56,738 nucleotides of DNA. It comes from a virus. Both the position numbers and the translations under genes were made by a program. The stretch covers positions 1-56,738 of IMG/VR virus record IMGVR_UViG_3300020733_000003; one strand, 5' to 3'. This document shows positions 5,217 to 12,681 of this stretch, in pieces. Under the pieces are notes generated by a model. It saw nothing but the letters and a program-made list of their open reading frames with translations. It did not search any database and was not told the DNA's origin. How positions within the stretch are numbered: the first letter of the stretch is position 1; every line of letters starts with the position of its first letter.

Positions 5217-5595
5217 TGAGCCAAGTATTCCCAGGCACAAGTGGCGCGAAGTCACCAGTTATCGTCGGGGGCGACCGGGTGAGCATAAGGTGTTTGCCTA
5301 CGATGTGGACTTGACTCCAGAGGAGATCGAGGCAGGCCATGTGGTGACGCCTACAGTGGTGTACTCGATCCACGCTGGGGACAGCGACGATGTGCTGGCT
5401 GTGCTTAGGTTTGACGAGGTTCTAACCCCAGATGTGGTGTGTGCGATCCTTGACGACCATTTGACGACTAGGGCGAAGACAGAGAACATCAGGATGCTGT
5501 ACGACCTGAATGTGGCGATCGGCAAGATCAAAGAGGCGTTGGTCCACTTGGTCCGCAGGCATGATGCGGTGCCAGTGCAGGAACCTGAAGGATAA
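5203..5595 (+). CDS. Hypothetical protein
   Basis: 130 residues beginning MMGSSEPSIPRHKWR. A basic N-terminus is followed by an alpha/beta segment (HKVFAYDVDLTPEEIEAG) and a C-terminal helical region. No recognised domain. Starts 14 bases before the end of the preceding gene; either of the two adjacent ATGs could be used. A strong hairpin follows the stop. Confidence 0.6.
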   Translation: MMGSSEPSIPRHKWREVTSYRRGRPGEHKVFAYDVDLTPEEIEAGHVVTPTVVYSIHAGDSDDVLAVLRFDEVLTPDVVCAILDDHLTTRAKTENIRMLYDLNVAIGKIKEALVHLVRRHDAVPVQEPEG

Positions 5596-5599
5596 AAAT

Positions 5600-5627
5600 G
5601 CCCCCTACCGGACCAAGGTGAGGGGGC
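5600..5627. terminator. Hairpin between convergent operons
   Basis: GCCCCCT (5600-5606) pairs with AGGGGGC (5621-5627), and ACC/GGT extends the stem past a bulge. It stands just after the plus operon ending at 5595. There is no U-run on the plus side; an A-run at 5594-5598 gives UUUU on the minus side, so it may work best for the opposing minus transcription. Confidence 0.6.
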
Positions 5628-5792
5628 TATGGAGGATACACGTATGGACACCGTGTCCCTTTGTTGCTTGTCATTTTGTACCGACGTCGCTATTTTTGTT
5701 GAAGGAGACCGCGATCTATCGGGGAGTAATGAAACCCAAGCACCTGCAATGGAAGTTATACCATAGATGGTTTTGATTCTGGCGAGACATTG
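5628..5792. other. Short intergenic stretch without a gene
   Basis: Between convergent operons. It contains the small inverted repeat GGACA-CCG-TGTCC (near 5647-5659) and nothing else I can support. Confidence 0.5.
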
Positions 5793-6026
5793 TTAATCTT
5801 CTGAATCTTCAGCAAGAATCCTCTTTAGTTTATCGCTAGAGCGCACAAACATTCCCAGACAAAGAGAAGCGCCACCATGATAACCCATTTTAAACACGGT
5901 CTGATTCTGTAGAATATTATGCTCTTCTAATGCCACAACTGAGGCGATGCCGTATCGTAAAGCCTCATGGCAAAGTTCATCAAACCTATCCATAAAATCA
6001 TCAAAAGAGTTGGGTTCACTCATCAT
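5793..6026 (-). CDS. Hypothetical protein
   Basis: 77 residues, MMSEPNSFDDFMDRFDE. An acidic helical N-terminus is followed by a glycine-rich hydrophobic middle (KMGYHGGASLCLGMF). The first ATG overlaps the upstream stop. Last gene of the long minus-strand accessory operon. No family recognised. Confidence 0.55.
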   Translation of the reverse strand: MMSEPNSFDDFMDRFDELCHEALRYGIASVVALEEHNILQNQTVFKMGYHGGASLCLGMFVRSSDKLKRILAEDSED

Positions 6027-6349
6027 GTTATCTTATGCACCTCCCAATCGCATTCTTCGTCTTCTGCTACCAAGGTTAGTTCGTCGCATCTATCCAATTC
6101 TTGAGTGACGCCATCAAGGGCTTCCTTAATTTGACGAATGCTGAAGTAGTTGAAGCAAGCCGCCGCATTTACATAGCACCAGACTTTGCCGCCGCCCACA
6201 TTCTCTGTGTTCATCAGGTTGAAGCGTTGGCCATTAGCCAACGGAGAGATCCGATCGTTGATGACAGCTAAGGCAAGCAATGACTCCGAGCCATCATTAT
6301 CGTCGCAGTTCAGTGAGAACGCTAGAATAGCGTGGGTAAGGTAGCTCAT
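6023..6349 (-). CDS. Hypothetical protein
   Basis: 108 residues, MSYLTHAILAFSLNCDDNDG. Beta-alpha N-terminal half, then a helix (SIRQIKEALDGVTQELDRCDE) and an acidic C-terminus. The ATG overlaps the upstream TAA (TAATG), so it is translationally coupled. No recognised domain. Confidence 0.55.
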   Translation of the reverse strand: MSYLTHAILAFSLNCDDNDGSESLLALAVINDRISPLANGQRFNLMNTENVGGGKVWCYVNAAACFNYFSIRQIKEALDGVTQELDRCDELTLVAEDEECDWEVHKIT

Positions 6350-6501
6350 TACGCCTGCAACTTCAGAAGCTCTTTGATTTCCGCAAAGTACTTCTCAAAC
6401 TCATGCGGATACTCCGCTGGGTTGACCACCCGAAGGATGACGATGAAGAAGAGAATGACCAGCTTCTCTCTGGTCGTTAGTGGGCCTTTAGATTTGTTCA
6501 C
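6349..6501 (-). CDS. Small protein with hydrophobic segment, GTG start
   Basis: 50 residues from a GTG at 6501 that overlaps the upstream stop (GTGA) and has GAGG eight bases before it. A longer frame from 6549 lies inside the upstream gene and has no such site. A hydrophobic run (KLVILFFIVILRVV) could be one membrane helix, followed by a charged helix. Function unknown. Confidence 0.5.
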   Translation of the reverse strand: MNKSKGPLTTREKLVILFFIVILRVVNPAEYPHEFEKYFAEIKELLKLQA

Positions 6502-6956
6502 AGGAAATACCTCGCAAGCCTCTGCCCCTGTTCTCGCTCGGGTAGACACCCAAAGTTCTCAATGATTGCTAGTGCCTTATGGAATGTAATGTACTTAGTG
6601 AACCAGAGGCTGTAGATACGAGCCAAATGTGGATCCTCTGAACCCACGTAGTAGGTGCAGGTGTGCCCGTTATCCTCTGGAGTCACAAAGCTGACGACGG
6701 CGTGAGGCACCAGTCGCTTGATCAGCTTGCAGAACTCGTTTTCAAACTCAAGGATGTTCATCTCAGTGCCGCGAGCAAGGATCAAATCCTTTATGTCGGC
6801 GTAGGCTTGAGTAAATGATTTGCCCTTGTCCATCTCCTTGTCGAGTAATCCCTTCCATGTCATCCCATCCATTATGGAGTCTGGGTAGTTGTAAAACTTT
6901 GCAAGCTTTTCGAGTTGCTGAACTGCCATACCGAGTGAATCTAGAATTAGTGCCAT
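6498..6956 (-). CDS. Hypothetical protein
   Basis: 152 residues from ATG 6956 (MALILDSLGMAVQQL). The frame is open to 7106, but that part reads through the tRNA-like element, so I start after it. Helical N-terminal region, alpha/beta C-terminal region with several aromatic residues (YSLWFTKYITFHKAL). No ribosome binding site near the chosen ATG, so the start is uncertain. No family recognised. Confidence 0.5.
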   Translation of the reverse strand: MALILDSLGMAVQQLEKLAKFYNYPDSIMDGMTWKGLLDKEMDKGKSFTQAYADIKDLILARGTEMNILEFENEFCKLIKRLVPHAVVSFVTPEDNGHTCTYYVGSEDPHLARIYSLWFTKYITFHKALAIIENFGCLPEREQGQRLARYFL

Positions 6957-7079
6957 AAGTGTGGTGTGGTTAGTAACCCCGGCTCGGCCAACTGACTTAG
7001 CCCTCGCAGAAAGCTTCGCCGGGATCGATTTGCCGCCAGTCTTGCCCTGACAAAAACAAGAACCAGCGGACTTCTTTTG

Positions 7080-7180
7080 TATACATGGCGGGACTTGAAC
7101 CCACATCCTCCATGATCGGTTGCCTTGTCCGGTTACGATCCGGGAGCTTCCGTGGCGTTCTACCGTTGAGTTACATAGAT
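7080..7180 (-). tRNA. tRNA-like element with enlarged anticodon loop (possible pseudo-tRNA)
   Basis: Minus strand: acceptor ATCTATG / CATGTAT (6 of 7 pairs including one GU), TA, weak D-arm (ACTC-AACGGTA-GAAC, GG present), anticodon stem CCACG / CATGG (4 of 5), variable AGGAT, T-arm GTGGG-TTCAAGT-CCCGC. These all fit a normal 72-base tRNA except that the anticodon loop is 36 bases instead of 7. Inside it CCGG-ATCGTAA-CCGG could be an alternative anticodon hairpin (CGT). An intron, an insertion or a decayed tRNA would all fit. No CCA is encoded. Confidence 0.45.
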
Positions 7181-7192
7181 AACAACGCTATG

Positions 7193-7792
7193 TTACACCA
7201 TAAATGTATTCAGGTCAACCTCTTCGGCATTTCCAATCGTTCCAGACTCGGAATATTGCCAAGCGTAGTAGGTCGTGAAGGGCGCTGGGATTCTTGGGAC
7301 CAATACTCCGTACTCAGCGATCCAGAGCTTGAACACAGAAAGGCGCGGGTCGTTGTTCAGTACCTCATCGATGAATGACGGGGATGCATAGAGTCCTACA
7401 CTGTCAATTCCCGTCGAACGAATGATCTGGGATCTCATGTTGAGGAGCAGGTTAATCCGGGTGTCAAGCTCGATTGTCATCCATGGATCTTTCCCCCGAG
7501 ATGATTCGGCGTCAAGAACGGGGAAAAGATTGCCTACCGTGCCATCTAGGGCAGTCAAGAAGTTGACGATCTGCGACTTGGACATGATCGTCGGATCGAC
7601 AAAATGATATGCACCGTGGAGGATCTCATTTGCCTCGGCCTGCTGTCGGAATGTGGCGTAGCTTGGGTCTTTGAACACTGAACCTTGGGAAGCTTTAAGG
7701 TAGCAACGGGTGTAGCCCTGCCGTCTGGCAAGTTGGAAGTCAAATCCTTGTTGGTGGTGGCTGATATCGAATCCTGCGTAGGTGGTTGACAT
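7193..7792 (-). CDS. GH25-family lysozyme (endolysin)
   Basis: 199 residues, the size of a bare GH25 (Chalaropsis-type) catalytic domain, which cleaves the MurNAc-GlcNAc bond of peptidoglycan. Visible hallmarks: GFDISHHQ with D9 at the first strand, FPVLDAE with D94 and E96 at the catalytic strand, and a C-terminal YAWQYSE strand followed by DLNTF. No signal peptide and no wall-binding domain, so it would need a holin; a holin candidate lies at 13643. Confidence 0.88.
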   Translation of the reverse strand: MSTTYAGFDISHHQQGFDFQLARRQGYTRCYLKASQGSVFKDPSYATFRQQAEANEILHGAYHFVDPTIMSKSQIVNFLTALDGTVGNLFPVLDAESSRGKDPWMTIELDTRINLLLNMRSQIIRSTGIDSVGLYASPSFIDEVLNNDPRLSVFKLWIAEYGVLVPRIPAPFTTYYAWQYSESGTIGNAEEVDLNTFMV

Positions 7793-7801
7793 GGCTTGTG
7801 G

Positions 7802-8236
7802 TTACTCCTTTGTGTGTTCAATGTACGGATGTGTGGTCATAAAACGTGGGTTCTTGCCGTTCGGGTTGTGACTGCGGCCAAAAGCTTTCCAGTCGATTGG
7901 GATTCCGCAACCCTCGGCTTCGACTAGGGCGTTGATCTCGCCTTTCAAGCTTTTGATGCGGCTTATAATCGTAGCCATGGCTTCGTAATCGTTGCTGTGT
8001 GATGAGAAGGTGAACCGATAGGCGGCTAGAATTTGGTGGTGATGGCTTGGATCGCCCTCGGTGGGGCGAACTATGTCGATAAGAAGCATCCAGATTCGGT
8101 TCGAGTCGTAGTTTTTATACTCTGGAGACACCATATTCAGTGTCATTCTCGGCGCATTCAGGCTTGCATCGGTTGACAACGAGTAGTTGTGAACCACGGG
8201 CTTACTTTTAGAGAACTTAACCGAGAATGACAGCAT
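7802..8236 (-). CDS. Hypothetical protein
   Basis: 144 residues, MLSFSVKFSKSKPVVHNY. Largely beta-strand with polar loops in the first two thirds, a helix (ISRIKSLKGEINALVEAEG) and a proline/asparagine-rich tail. A HHH run occurs near residue 65. Nine bases before the lysozyme gene. No recognised family. Confidence 0.55.
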   Translation of the reverse strand: MLSFSVKFSKSKPVVHNYSLSTDASLNAPRMTLNMVSPEYKNYDSNRIWMLLIDIVRPTEGDPSHHHQILAAYRFTFSSHSNDYEAMATIISRIKSLKGEINALVEAEGCGIPIDWKAFGRSHNPNGKNPRFMTTHPYIEHTKE

Positions 8237-8281
8237 AATTCGCCTCCAGATATGTACTAGATTAGACGAATCTGAGGTCGA

Positions 8282-8641
8282 TTAGTGTGACCAAGTAGCG
8301 CCAAAAACAAATCCGATCGATTTGCTGTTGACGTCGCTGAGCTGGAACTTCTTCGACACGTCGTAGGCGTCACCAACGCCAGCAAACAGGCTGAAGTTAG
8401 TGGTCTTGGCGTAGTGGAGGACCACACCTGCTCCGAGGGCTGGCTCCTGAGTCGTTGCGTTGGCTCCGAATAGGCCATCGACGGACAATGTGAACGGCCC
8501 TTTATTATAAAGCTGTCGTACAGGCTTGTCAATGACGGCAAATGTGTTTTTACGCTGGATGAAGCTGGCAAATCCGGTTGTGTCGGCCATGATGGAGGAC
8601 GATAGGGTGGCGAGGATCGTGAATGTAATGAGTCTTTTCAT
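8282..8641 (-). CDS. Exported beta-rich protein with signal peptide
   Basis: 119 residues. KR, a hydrophobic stretch (LITFTILATLSSSIMA) and a likely cleavage after SIMA form a standard signal peptide, so the mature part (about 100 residues) is periplasmic or outer-membrane associated. It has alternating-hydrophobic strands (VVLHYAKTTNFSLFAGVG, IGFVFGATW) and ends in an aromatic residue plus SH, like small outer-membrane barrels. An envelope role such as superinfection exclusion is inference. It implies a Gram-negative-type host. Confidence 0.6.
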   Translation of the reverse strand: MKRLITFTILATLSSSIMADTTGFASFIQRKNTFAVIDKPVRQLYNKGPFTLSVDGLFGANATTQEPALGAGVVLHYAKTTNFSLFAGVGDAYDVSKKFQLSDVNSKSIGFVFGATWSH

Positions 8642-8991
8642 ATGGCTACCATTTTGAAGGAGGTTACGACGGATCGGAACAGGACATCTTTAGCTTGCTG
8701 TTCCAGCGGCAATTTATCAAATGGAACTAAGCAAGGATGTGTCTTCGCGCCCGCATCCTTCACCTCACCATAAACCCAACCGTCTTCAATTTTTTGAGCT
8801 GACCATGAGTCGTGATTGGCACTTGCGGGGGCATCGGGATTAGCCAATACAAATTGCACGCCTTTTATGGCGCTGTCTTTTTGCCACGTTGGGGCAAGGT
8901 TCCATTCTGTTTGCGAAAAGTCGCCAAGTGCCGCACAATATGCACGGTTTGCTTCGTGGCATACCCGAGCAATCTGTTCTACTTCGATCAT
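8638..8991 (-). CDS. RyR-domain protein
   Basis: 117 residues from ATG 8991, supported by AAGGAG upstream. The sequence follows the RyR (ryanodine receptor repeat) domain found alone in many phages: IARVCHEANRAYCAALGD, W..AP.WQ, SAIKGVQFVLANPDAPAS, H.SW...K..DGW.YGEVKD, HPCLVPFD.LP.EQ..KD.LF. The domain may bind a small ligand; its phage role is unknown. The stop overlaps the ATG of the exported-protein gene. Confidence 0.85.
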   Translation of the reverse strand: MIEVEQIARVCHEANRAYCAALGDFSQTEWNLAPTWQKDSAIKGVQFVLANPDAPASANHDSWSAQKIEDGWVYGEVKDAGAKTHPCLVPFDKLPLEQQAKDVLFRSVVTSFKMVAI

Positions 8992-9029
8992 AGGTATTTC
9001 TCCTTTTGGAAATATTTTCAAAGCGTAGT

Positions 9030-10127
9030 TTAGCCCTTTGTGGCTTTGTATTTGGACCTTAGAGCCTGTAAATAGATCAAGCCGTCGTCAATGCTGTGAA
9101 AGATGTTGACCTTTTCGATGTCGGATTCGGTCATCGTGTTGACTACAACCATCACTGATGGGCTGATATAGGAAGCCTCAAAGTCTCCCGCGTCGGCGTA
9201 GTCGTCGTGCTTCTTGTACGAGGCTAGGGTGATGGATCTTCCAAGGACTCCACTGTATCCGTTCCTTGTCAAGGTGAATCCAGAGGAGTGAATGTGCCCA
9301 CCGATGGTTACGTCGGCTTTTGACCCCCGGAAATTCTTCTTCAGTGGACCATGCGACGGGTTATACATCGAGTGTCCCTTGTGGTAGTGCCTGATATCAA
9401 ACATGACCTCAGAGGAGCCGCAGATTAGTTTTGCGGCTATGCCGTGGTCGACCCCGAGTATTTTATGCTTCTGACACAGCGTGGCCGCTGTGGATGCCCA
9501 CTTGTCGTGGTTACCAAGAATGACAATCAGCCAAGGGACGTAGGTGATAAGCCACTCCATTAGCTCGATCGCTTCGTCGGCAGTGCCGTGTTGCCTGCCA
9601 TAGAGGTGGCCAAGTGCGCGGATCCAGTTGTTAGTGAGGTCGCCAATGTTGATGCCGTAGACATGGTCGTTGGATTTGATTGCCTCAAGATCCTCGATCA
9701 TCTTCTCGATGTCAGTTCCATCATCGTCAACGTGTGGATCGCCACAGCAGAGAATGGCGTATGGGCCTTCGTCGGAAATGGTAATCGTGACCCCGGATTT
9801 CTTCTGGTCGTAGTGGGCCTTGTTCGCCTTGAATGTTTCGACCTTCTCGGTCAGAATATCCTTGATGGGTCGAGCAAGTTTTGGAAGAGAACTGATCACC
9901 ACACCGGGTTTCAGTTGCTGGGCCACGCTTGGCAGTGGTTCATCTATTGTCGCCGTCTCGATAGGTCTTGGCAGTGGGTTAGAGAGACCCAGTTCTTTTA
10001 CCTTGTGAGTGATCGCCACCCGTGACCGCTTCAGGATATTCCCTATTTCGGAATAGGGAGTGGTCTTATAAAGATCGATGACGAGGTTGATCTCGTCCTG
10101 TGTCCACATCTTTTTCTTTTGGCGCAC
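9030..10127 (-). CDS. HTH domain fused to calcineurin-like metallophosphoesterase
   Basis: 365 residues from a GTG at 10127 with a very good site (AAGGAGG, spacer 6). Residues 7-50 (MWTQDEINLVIDLY, IGNILKRSRVAITHKVKELGL) form a GcrA/SANT-like helix-turn-helix. Residues 122-355 carry metallophosphoesterase motifs: GDPH (D130, H132), GDLTNNW (D163), GNHD (206-209) and GHIH near 280, the two-metal site of phosphodiesterases and nucleases such as Mre11/SbcD. A DNA end-processing or nucleotidase role is possible. DNA targeting by the N-terminus is inference. Confidence 0.8.
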   Translation of the reverse strand: MRQKKKMWTQDEINLVIDLYKTTPYSEIGNILKRSRVAITHKVKELGLSNPLPRPIETATIDEPLPSVAQQLKPGVVISSLPKLARPIKDILTEKVETFKANKAHYDQKKSGVTITISDEGPYAILCCGDPHVDDDGTDIEKMIEDLEAIKSNDHVYGINIGDLTNNWIRALGHLYGRQHGTADEAIELMEWLITYVPWLIVILGNHDKWASTAATLCQKHKILGVDHGIAAKLICGSSEVMFDIRHYHKGHSMYNPSHGPLKKNFRGSKADVTIGGHIHSSGFTLTRNGYSGVLGRSITLASYKKHDDYADAGDFEASYISPSVMVVVNTMTESDIEKVNIFHSIDDGLIYLQALRSKYKATKG

Positions 10128-10140
10128 AAAAACCTCCTTG

Positions 10141-10416
10141 CTACTTGCAGTCCCACTTCCTGAGCGACTTGTTGATTCGGCTGTTCGGATCTTTGGCAGT
10201 CTTCTCGCTGGTCAGCTTTTCTTTCATGCCCTCCATGCGAGAGCAGAAGCTCTTCCTGCGGCCTGCCGCTTTTGGCGAACTGTCGGCTTCCTTCTTTGTT
10301 ACTGGCGGCTTCAGATTGTGGCCCTCTGCCTTTGCCGATGCTCTACCCTTGGCATTCAATCCACCCTTGGGATTTTGCCCTTCCCTTCGTTGCCATGCTG
10401 GTGTCTTCAAGTTCAT
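10141..10416 (-). CDS. DUF6321-like basic phage protein
   Basis: 91 residues, strongly basic. Motifs WQRREGQNPKGGLNAKGRAS, LKPPV and SFCSRMEGM, with final SLRKWDCK, match the DUF6321-type protein seen in many phages, usually near packaging or virion genes. Function unknown; nucleic-acid binding is likely from charge. Ribosome binding site GGAGGTTCC directly upstream. Confidence 0.7.
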   Translation of the reverse strand: MNLKTPAWQRREGQNPKGGLNAKGRASAKAEGHNLKPPVTKKEADSSPKAAGRRKSFCSRMEGMKEKLTSEKTAKDPNSRINKSLRKWDCK

Positions 10417-10472
10417 GGAACCTCCAATGGCAATTCTACAGTATAAGCCGAAATCCTAGTACATTGGCGTGA

Positions 10473-10703
10473 CTACAAAGAAGGAACATACCTACAATGC
10501 CGATTGCTGATGCGCCAGATTTCACCTCGATCGTTGGCAAGCATGAACCAGAGTTCTCCGTCGGGCGAATGCTCGATCGCGCCAAGAACAGCGTAGGTTT
10601 GGCCTTCAGTGAACCCACTAAGGGCTGGAACGGGAGTCAATGGTTGCTGACCGGCAAAAGTTTTGATCGTTACGTGTAGATTAGGTTGAAGGTAAAGAGC
10701 CAT
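10473..10703 (-). CDS. Hypothetical small beta-rich protein
   Basis: 76 residues from ATG 10703 (MALYLQPNLHV), preferred over the ATG 21 bases upstream because GGGGAG lies in between. The second half (FTEGQTYAVLGAIEH, GELWFMLANDRGE, ISNRHCRYV) looks like an SH3-like barrel found in small phage proteins. No function assigned. Confidence 0.6.
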   Translation of the reverse strand: MALYLQPNLHVTIKTFAGQQPLTPVPALSGFTEGQTYAVLGAIEHSPDGELWFMLANDRGEIWRISNRHCRYVPSL

Positions 10704-10779
10704 CAATCTATTCTCCCCAATCATCAGAAACAGTCATACAGACATCCCGTTCAACAAAGCCTTTCGGCTAGGGTTTTAG

Positions 10780-11067
10780 TTACCATCCTGTAATCACCTC
10801 TGCTTGAAAGCCTTTCTCAGATAGCACATCGTAGACCATGCGTCTTAGCGCATCATTGCCGTCTCGGACCTTGGCAATCACAACGCTCCAATATGGTTGG
10901 GAATCTTGCTCCCCAACTCTTTGAAATGACTTGTGAAGTTCCACCGATACGGGTGGAGTTTGGCTTGCATCAAACAAAACCTTCCATTGGTCCGACTCAT
11001 CCCGTAACAACTGATCCACAATTTTGTAGATGCGTTTAGCTTCTTCGGCTAGTTGTTCACTGTTCAT
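10780..11067 (-). CDS. Hypothetical protein
   Basis: 95 residues, MNSEQLAEEAKRIYKIV. Helical N-terminus, beta middle (VSVELHKSFQ, YWSVVIAKVRDG), C-terminal helix and strand. Overlaps the end of the 58-residue gene upstream by 11 bases. A weak hairpin (AGCC-GAAA-GGCT) follows its stop on the minus strand. No recognised family. Confidence 0.55.
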   Translation of the reverse strand: MNSEQLAEEAKRIYKIVDQLLRDESDQWKVLFDASQTPPVSVELHKSFQRVGEQDSQPYWSVVIAKVRDGNDALRRMVYDVLSEKGFQAEVITGW

Positions 11068-11233
11068 TCAAATTCTCCCTTGTACGTTCCTGCTCTTTCT
11101 TGTCTTGTACCGTCCGATTACCTTGGCAGTAGTCGCATAGCCCGTGGTTGCGGCAGTGGGGCGAGACGGCTTTGGCTTTATGGTATGGTTTCCGCTTCTC
11201 TTTACCGTGTTCGATTGCTTTATCTAGGCTCAC
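11057..11233 (-). CDS. Small Cys/His phage protein, GTG start
   Basis: 58 residues, below default gene-caller size. It matches a recurrent phage microprotein: LDKAIEHGKEKRKPYHKAK followed by CRNHGLCDYCQGNR, with Cys and His likely to hold one zinc. Function unknown. The GTG at 11233 overlaps the stop of the upstream gene (GTGA), and the end overlaps the next gene. Confidence 0.75.
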   Translation of the reverse strand: MSLDKAIEHGKEKRKPYHKAKAVSPHCRNHGLCDYCQGNRTVQDKKEQERTRENLNEQ

Positions 11234-11556
11234 CTTCTTGCATTCTTTTGAATGCCCCCATACAAGTACAAGAATTGCAACGAATCAAGGTTGTTTTCCA
11301 GACAATGCTTTTCGTGGCGAATACGTTTATTTTTAGCTTTCCAGTAGGCAATATCCTTCTGGTATTTGTTCTCGTGGTAGTGGATCGCTGATTCTGCTAT
11401 TTGCAGTTGACGTTGTGCGGTGTCTCGTTCCCATTTAAGAAGTTTGATTGCTTGGCTTGCTTTCTTGTTTTCAATAGTGACTATTACCAAAACGACAATA
11501 AGTGATGAACCGCAGAGTAAAGCAAGAGTCATAGCCGACGGGTAGAAATGTGTCAT
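11230..11556 (-). CDS. Membrane-anchored coiled-coil protein (i-spanin-like)
   Basis: 108 residues from ATG 11556 (site GGGGG upstream). One N-terminal membrane helix (MTLALLCGSSLIVVLVIVTI) is followed by a long charged helix (LLKWERDTAQRQLQIAE and onward to about residue 95), the topology of inner-membrane spanins (Rz), which disrupt the outer membrane at lysis. No o-spanin partner is obvious, so the assignment is topological only. ATGA-coupled to the gene upstream. Confidence 0.5.
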   Translation of the reverse strand: MTHFYPSAMTLALLCGSSLIVVLVIVTIENKKASQAIKLLKWERDTAQRQLQIAESAIHYHENKYQKDIAYWKAKNKRIRHEKHCLENNLDSLQFLYLYGGIQKNARR

Positions 11557-11846
11557 TTTTTGCCCCCTACAATGACTTCTGCGGGTTCGTCCAGTTGTTC
11601 TGCGACAATACACCCATCAGGATGTTTTACGCAGTCTTCGACGGCTAATCGAGTTGCATGGTCCACGTAGAAGTACATCTTTCCACGTTTGTTCAGTTGC
11701 CAAACTTCATGTTTGATTGCCGTTGGTGGGTGGTTGACTGCTACCAATGGCTTAAACGCTAGATAAGCAATGATTAAGGCAAGTCCCAATATAATCGCAA
11801 TACCAATCCTTCCCAGCGTTTCAAATGCTTTTCCAATTCCTTCCAT
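11553..11846 (-). CDS. Single-pass membrane protein
   Basis: 97 residues. Membrane helix IGIAIILGLALIIAYLAF at about 14-31, then a soluble domain with beta strands (KMYFYVDHATRLAV) and two cysteines (DCVKHPDGC) that could form a disulphide if periplasmic. Strong ribosome binding site (GGAGGGGGAG). Pairs by overlap with the coiled-coil membrane gene downstream, suggesting joint action, possibly in lysis or membrane modification. Confidence 0.55.
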   Translation of the reverse strand: MEGIGKAFETLGRIGIAIILGLALIIAYLAFKPLVAVNHPPTAIKHEVWQLNKRGKMYFYVDHATRLAVEDCVKHPDGCIVAEQLDEPAEVIVGGKK

Positions 11847-11872
11847 TCACTCCCCCTCCTTTGCCTGTTCTG

Positions 11873-12061
11873 TCATGCCGCCACCTCAAATTCTTTCATC
11901 TCTGTAATAGTCCATCTAATAGACTCTCCAAACCTGTTCGTTACATAGAAGTAATGGGCTTTGTTGCTTGACATGGGCTTCAACACCGTGAAGACAGGAA
12001 ACCCTTCACCCTTGCTTAATTTCTGACCTTTCTTTAGGCTCTTAGCTGTTTCGGTTGTCAT
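11873..12061 (-). CDS. Hypothetical small protein
   Basis: 62 residues, MTTETAKSLKKGQKLSKG. The strand pattern (FPVFTVLKPM, HYFYVTNRFGESIRWTI) suggests a small beta barrel similar in layout to other short phage proteins. AAGGAG upstream fixes the start. The end of the 43-residue gene (12042) lies inside its first codons. Confidence 0.55.
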   Translation of the reverse strand: MTTETAKSLKKGQKLSKGEGFPVFTVLKPMSSNKAHYFYVTNRFGESIRWTITEMKEFEVAA

Positions 12062-12173
12062 TTTGTTCGCATCTCCTTAACGCCTTTAGGCACGCCTCTT
12101 TTAGTTGTTCGTGTTCGTTCATTCCGTTGGCGTCACCGATATGATCCACGTATCCGGGTGGTAAGTTGCTCAT
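12042..12173 (-). CDS. Phage microprotein (43 residues)
   Basis: Begins MSNLPPGYVDHIGDANG and ends in a Cys-containing helix. The MSNLPPG opening is recurrent in short phage proteins of unknown function. ATG at 12173 overlaps the upstream stop (ATGA), and the tail runs 20 bases into the next gene. Coupling on both sides supports that it is translated. Confidence 0.6.
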   Translation of the reverse strand: MSNLPPGYVDHIGDANGMNEHEQLKEACLKALRRCEQNDNRNS

Positions 12174-12496
12174 ACGAACCCCATATTTGATTCAATGATT
12201 TCCCACGTGTTTTTAGACACTCGCTTCCATTTGGCACCACTCAAAGGACCGTAGATCGTGATAATCCATTCATGATCAGGGTCTTTACGTGCTTCACGTT
12301 CTGCCCTTGCTCCCGTCCAAAATGGAGGCCACTTCTTAGAGTGTGGGTGCTTGGTTCTCCATGCTCGTTCACATTCCATTTCGTCGTAAACCGGAACGCC
12401 ATCCTTGGTTACTTGAGCAACCCCAAACCCTACGCAAATATAAGAGCAAAGGTTAAAGTTTCTTTTTGGTGTTCCACCACATATGCAATCGCTCAT
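12170..12496 (-). CDS. Hypothetical protein with N-terminal cysteines
   Basis: 108 residues. MSDCICGGTPKRNFNLCSYIC places four cysteines in the first 21 residues, a possible zinc knuckle. Then come an Arg/Trp-rich helix region (ERAWRTKHPHSKKWPPFW) and a beta-rich tail. ATGA overlaps at both ends. No recognised family. Confidence 0.6.
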   Translation of the reverse strand: MSDCICGGTPKRNFNLCSYICVGFGVAQVTKDGVPVYDEMECERAWRTKHPHSKKWPPFWTGARAEREARKDPDHEWIITIYGPLSGAKWKRVSKNTWEIIESNMGFV

Positions 12497-12681
12497 ACTC
12501 TCCTATCCTCCTTACATCTATCGCACATTCCCTGAAAAGTTCGTCTCTCGTTCAATACATCTGCCCTCTTTTGGGCTAGTTCCTCACTGGCCCACGTCTC
12601 CGAGTGTTGTCCGTTTAATGGCTCTGGATAAACCACTAGCCAGTTCTTACCGCTTTGTTGGATAGTGAAGTGGTTAGGCAT
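12493..12681 (-). CDS. Hypothetical small protein
   Basis: 62 residues from ATG 12681 (MPNHFTIQQSGKNW), with GAGG six bases upstream. Beta-rich N-terminus (WLVVYPEP), a helix (SEELAQKRADVLNERR) and a terminal CDRC pair. The sequence resembles short phage proteins that answer DUF-type profiles without known function. Overlaps the previous gene by 8 bases. Confidence 0.6.
   Translation of the reverse strand: MPNHFTIQQSGKNWLVVYPEPLNGQHSETWASEELAQKRADVLNERRTFQGMCDRCKEDRRV

Noticed and set aside
6957-7106. N-terminal extension of gene 6498 starting MWVQVPPCIQKK
   Set aside because: It reads through the 3' half of the tRNA-like element.
10703-10780. CTGATGA with a nearby GAAA (minus strand) as a further hammerhead
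   Set aside because: No matching stems I, II or III; GAAA is the loop of a small GCC/GGC hairpin.
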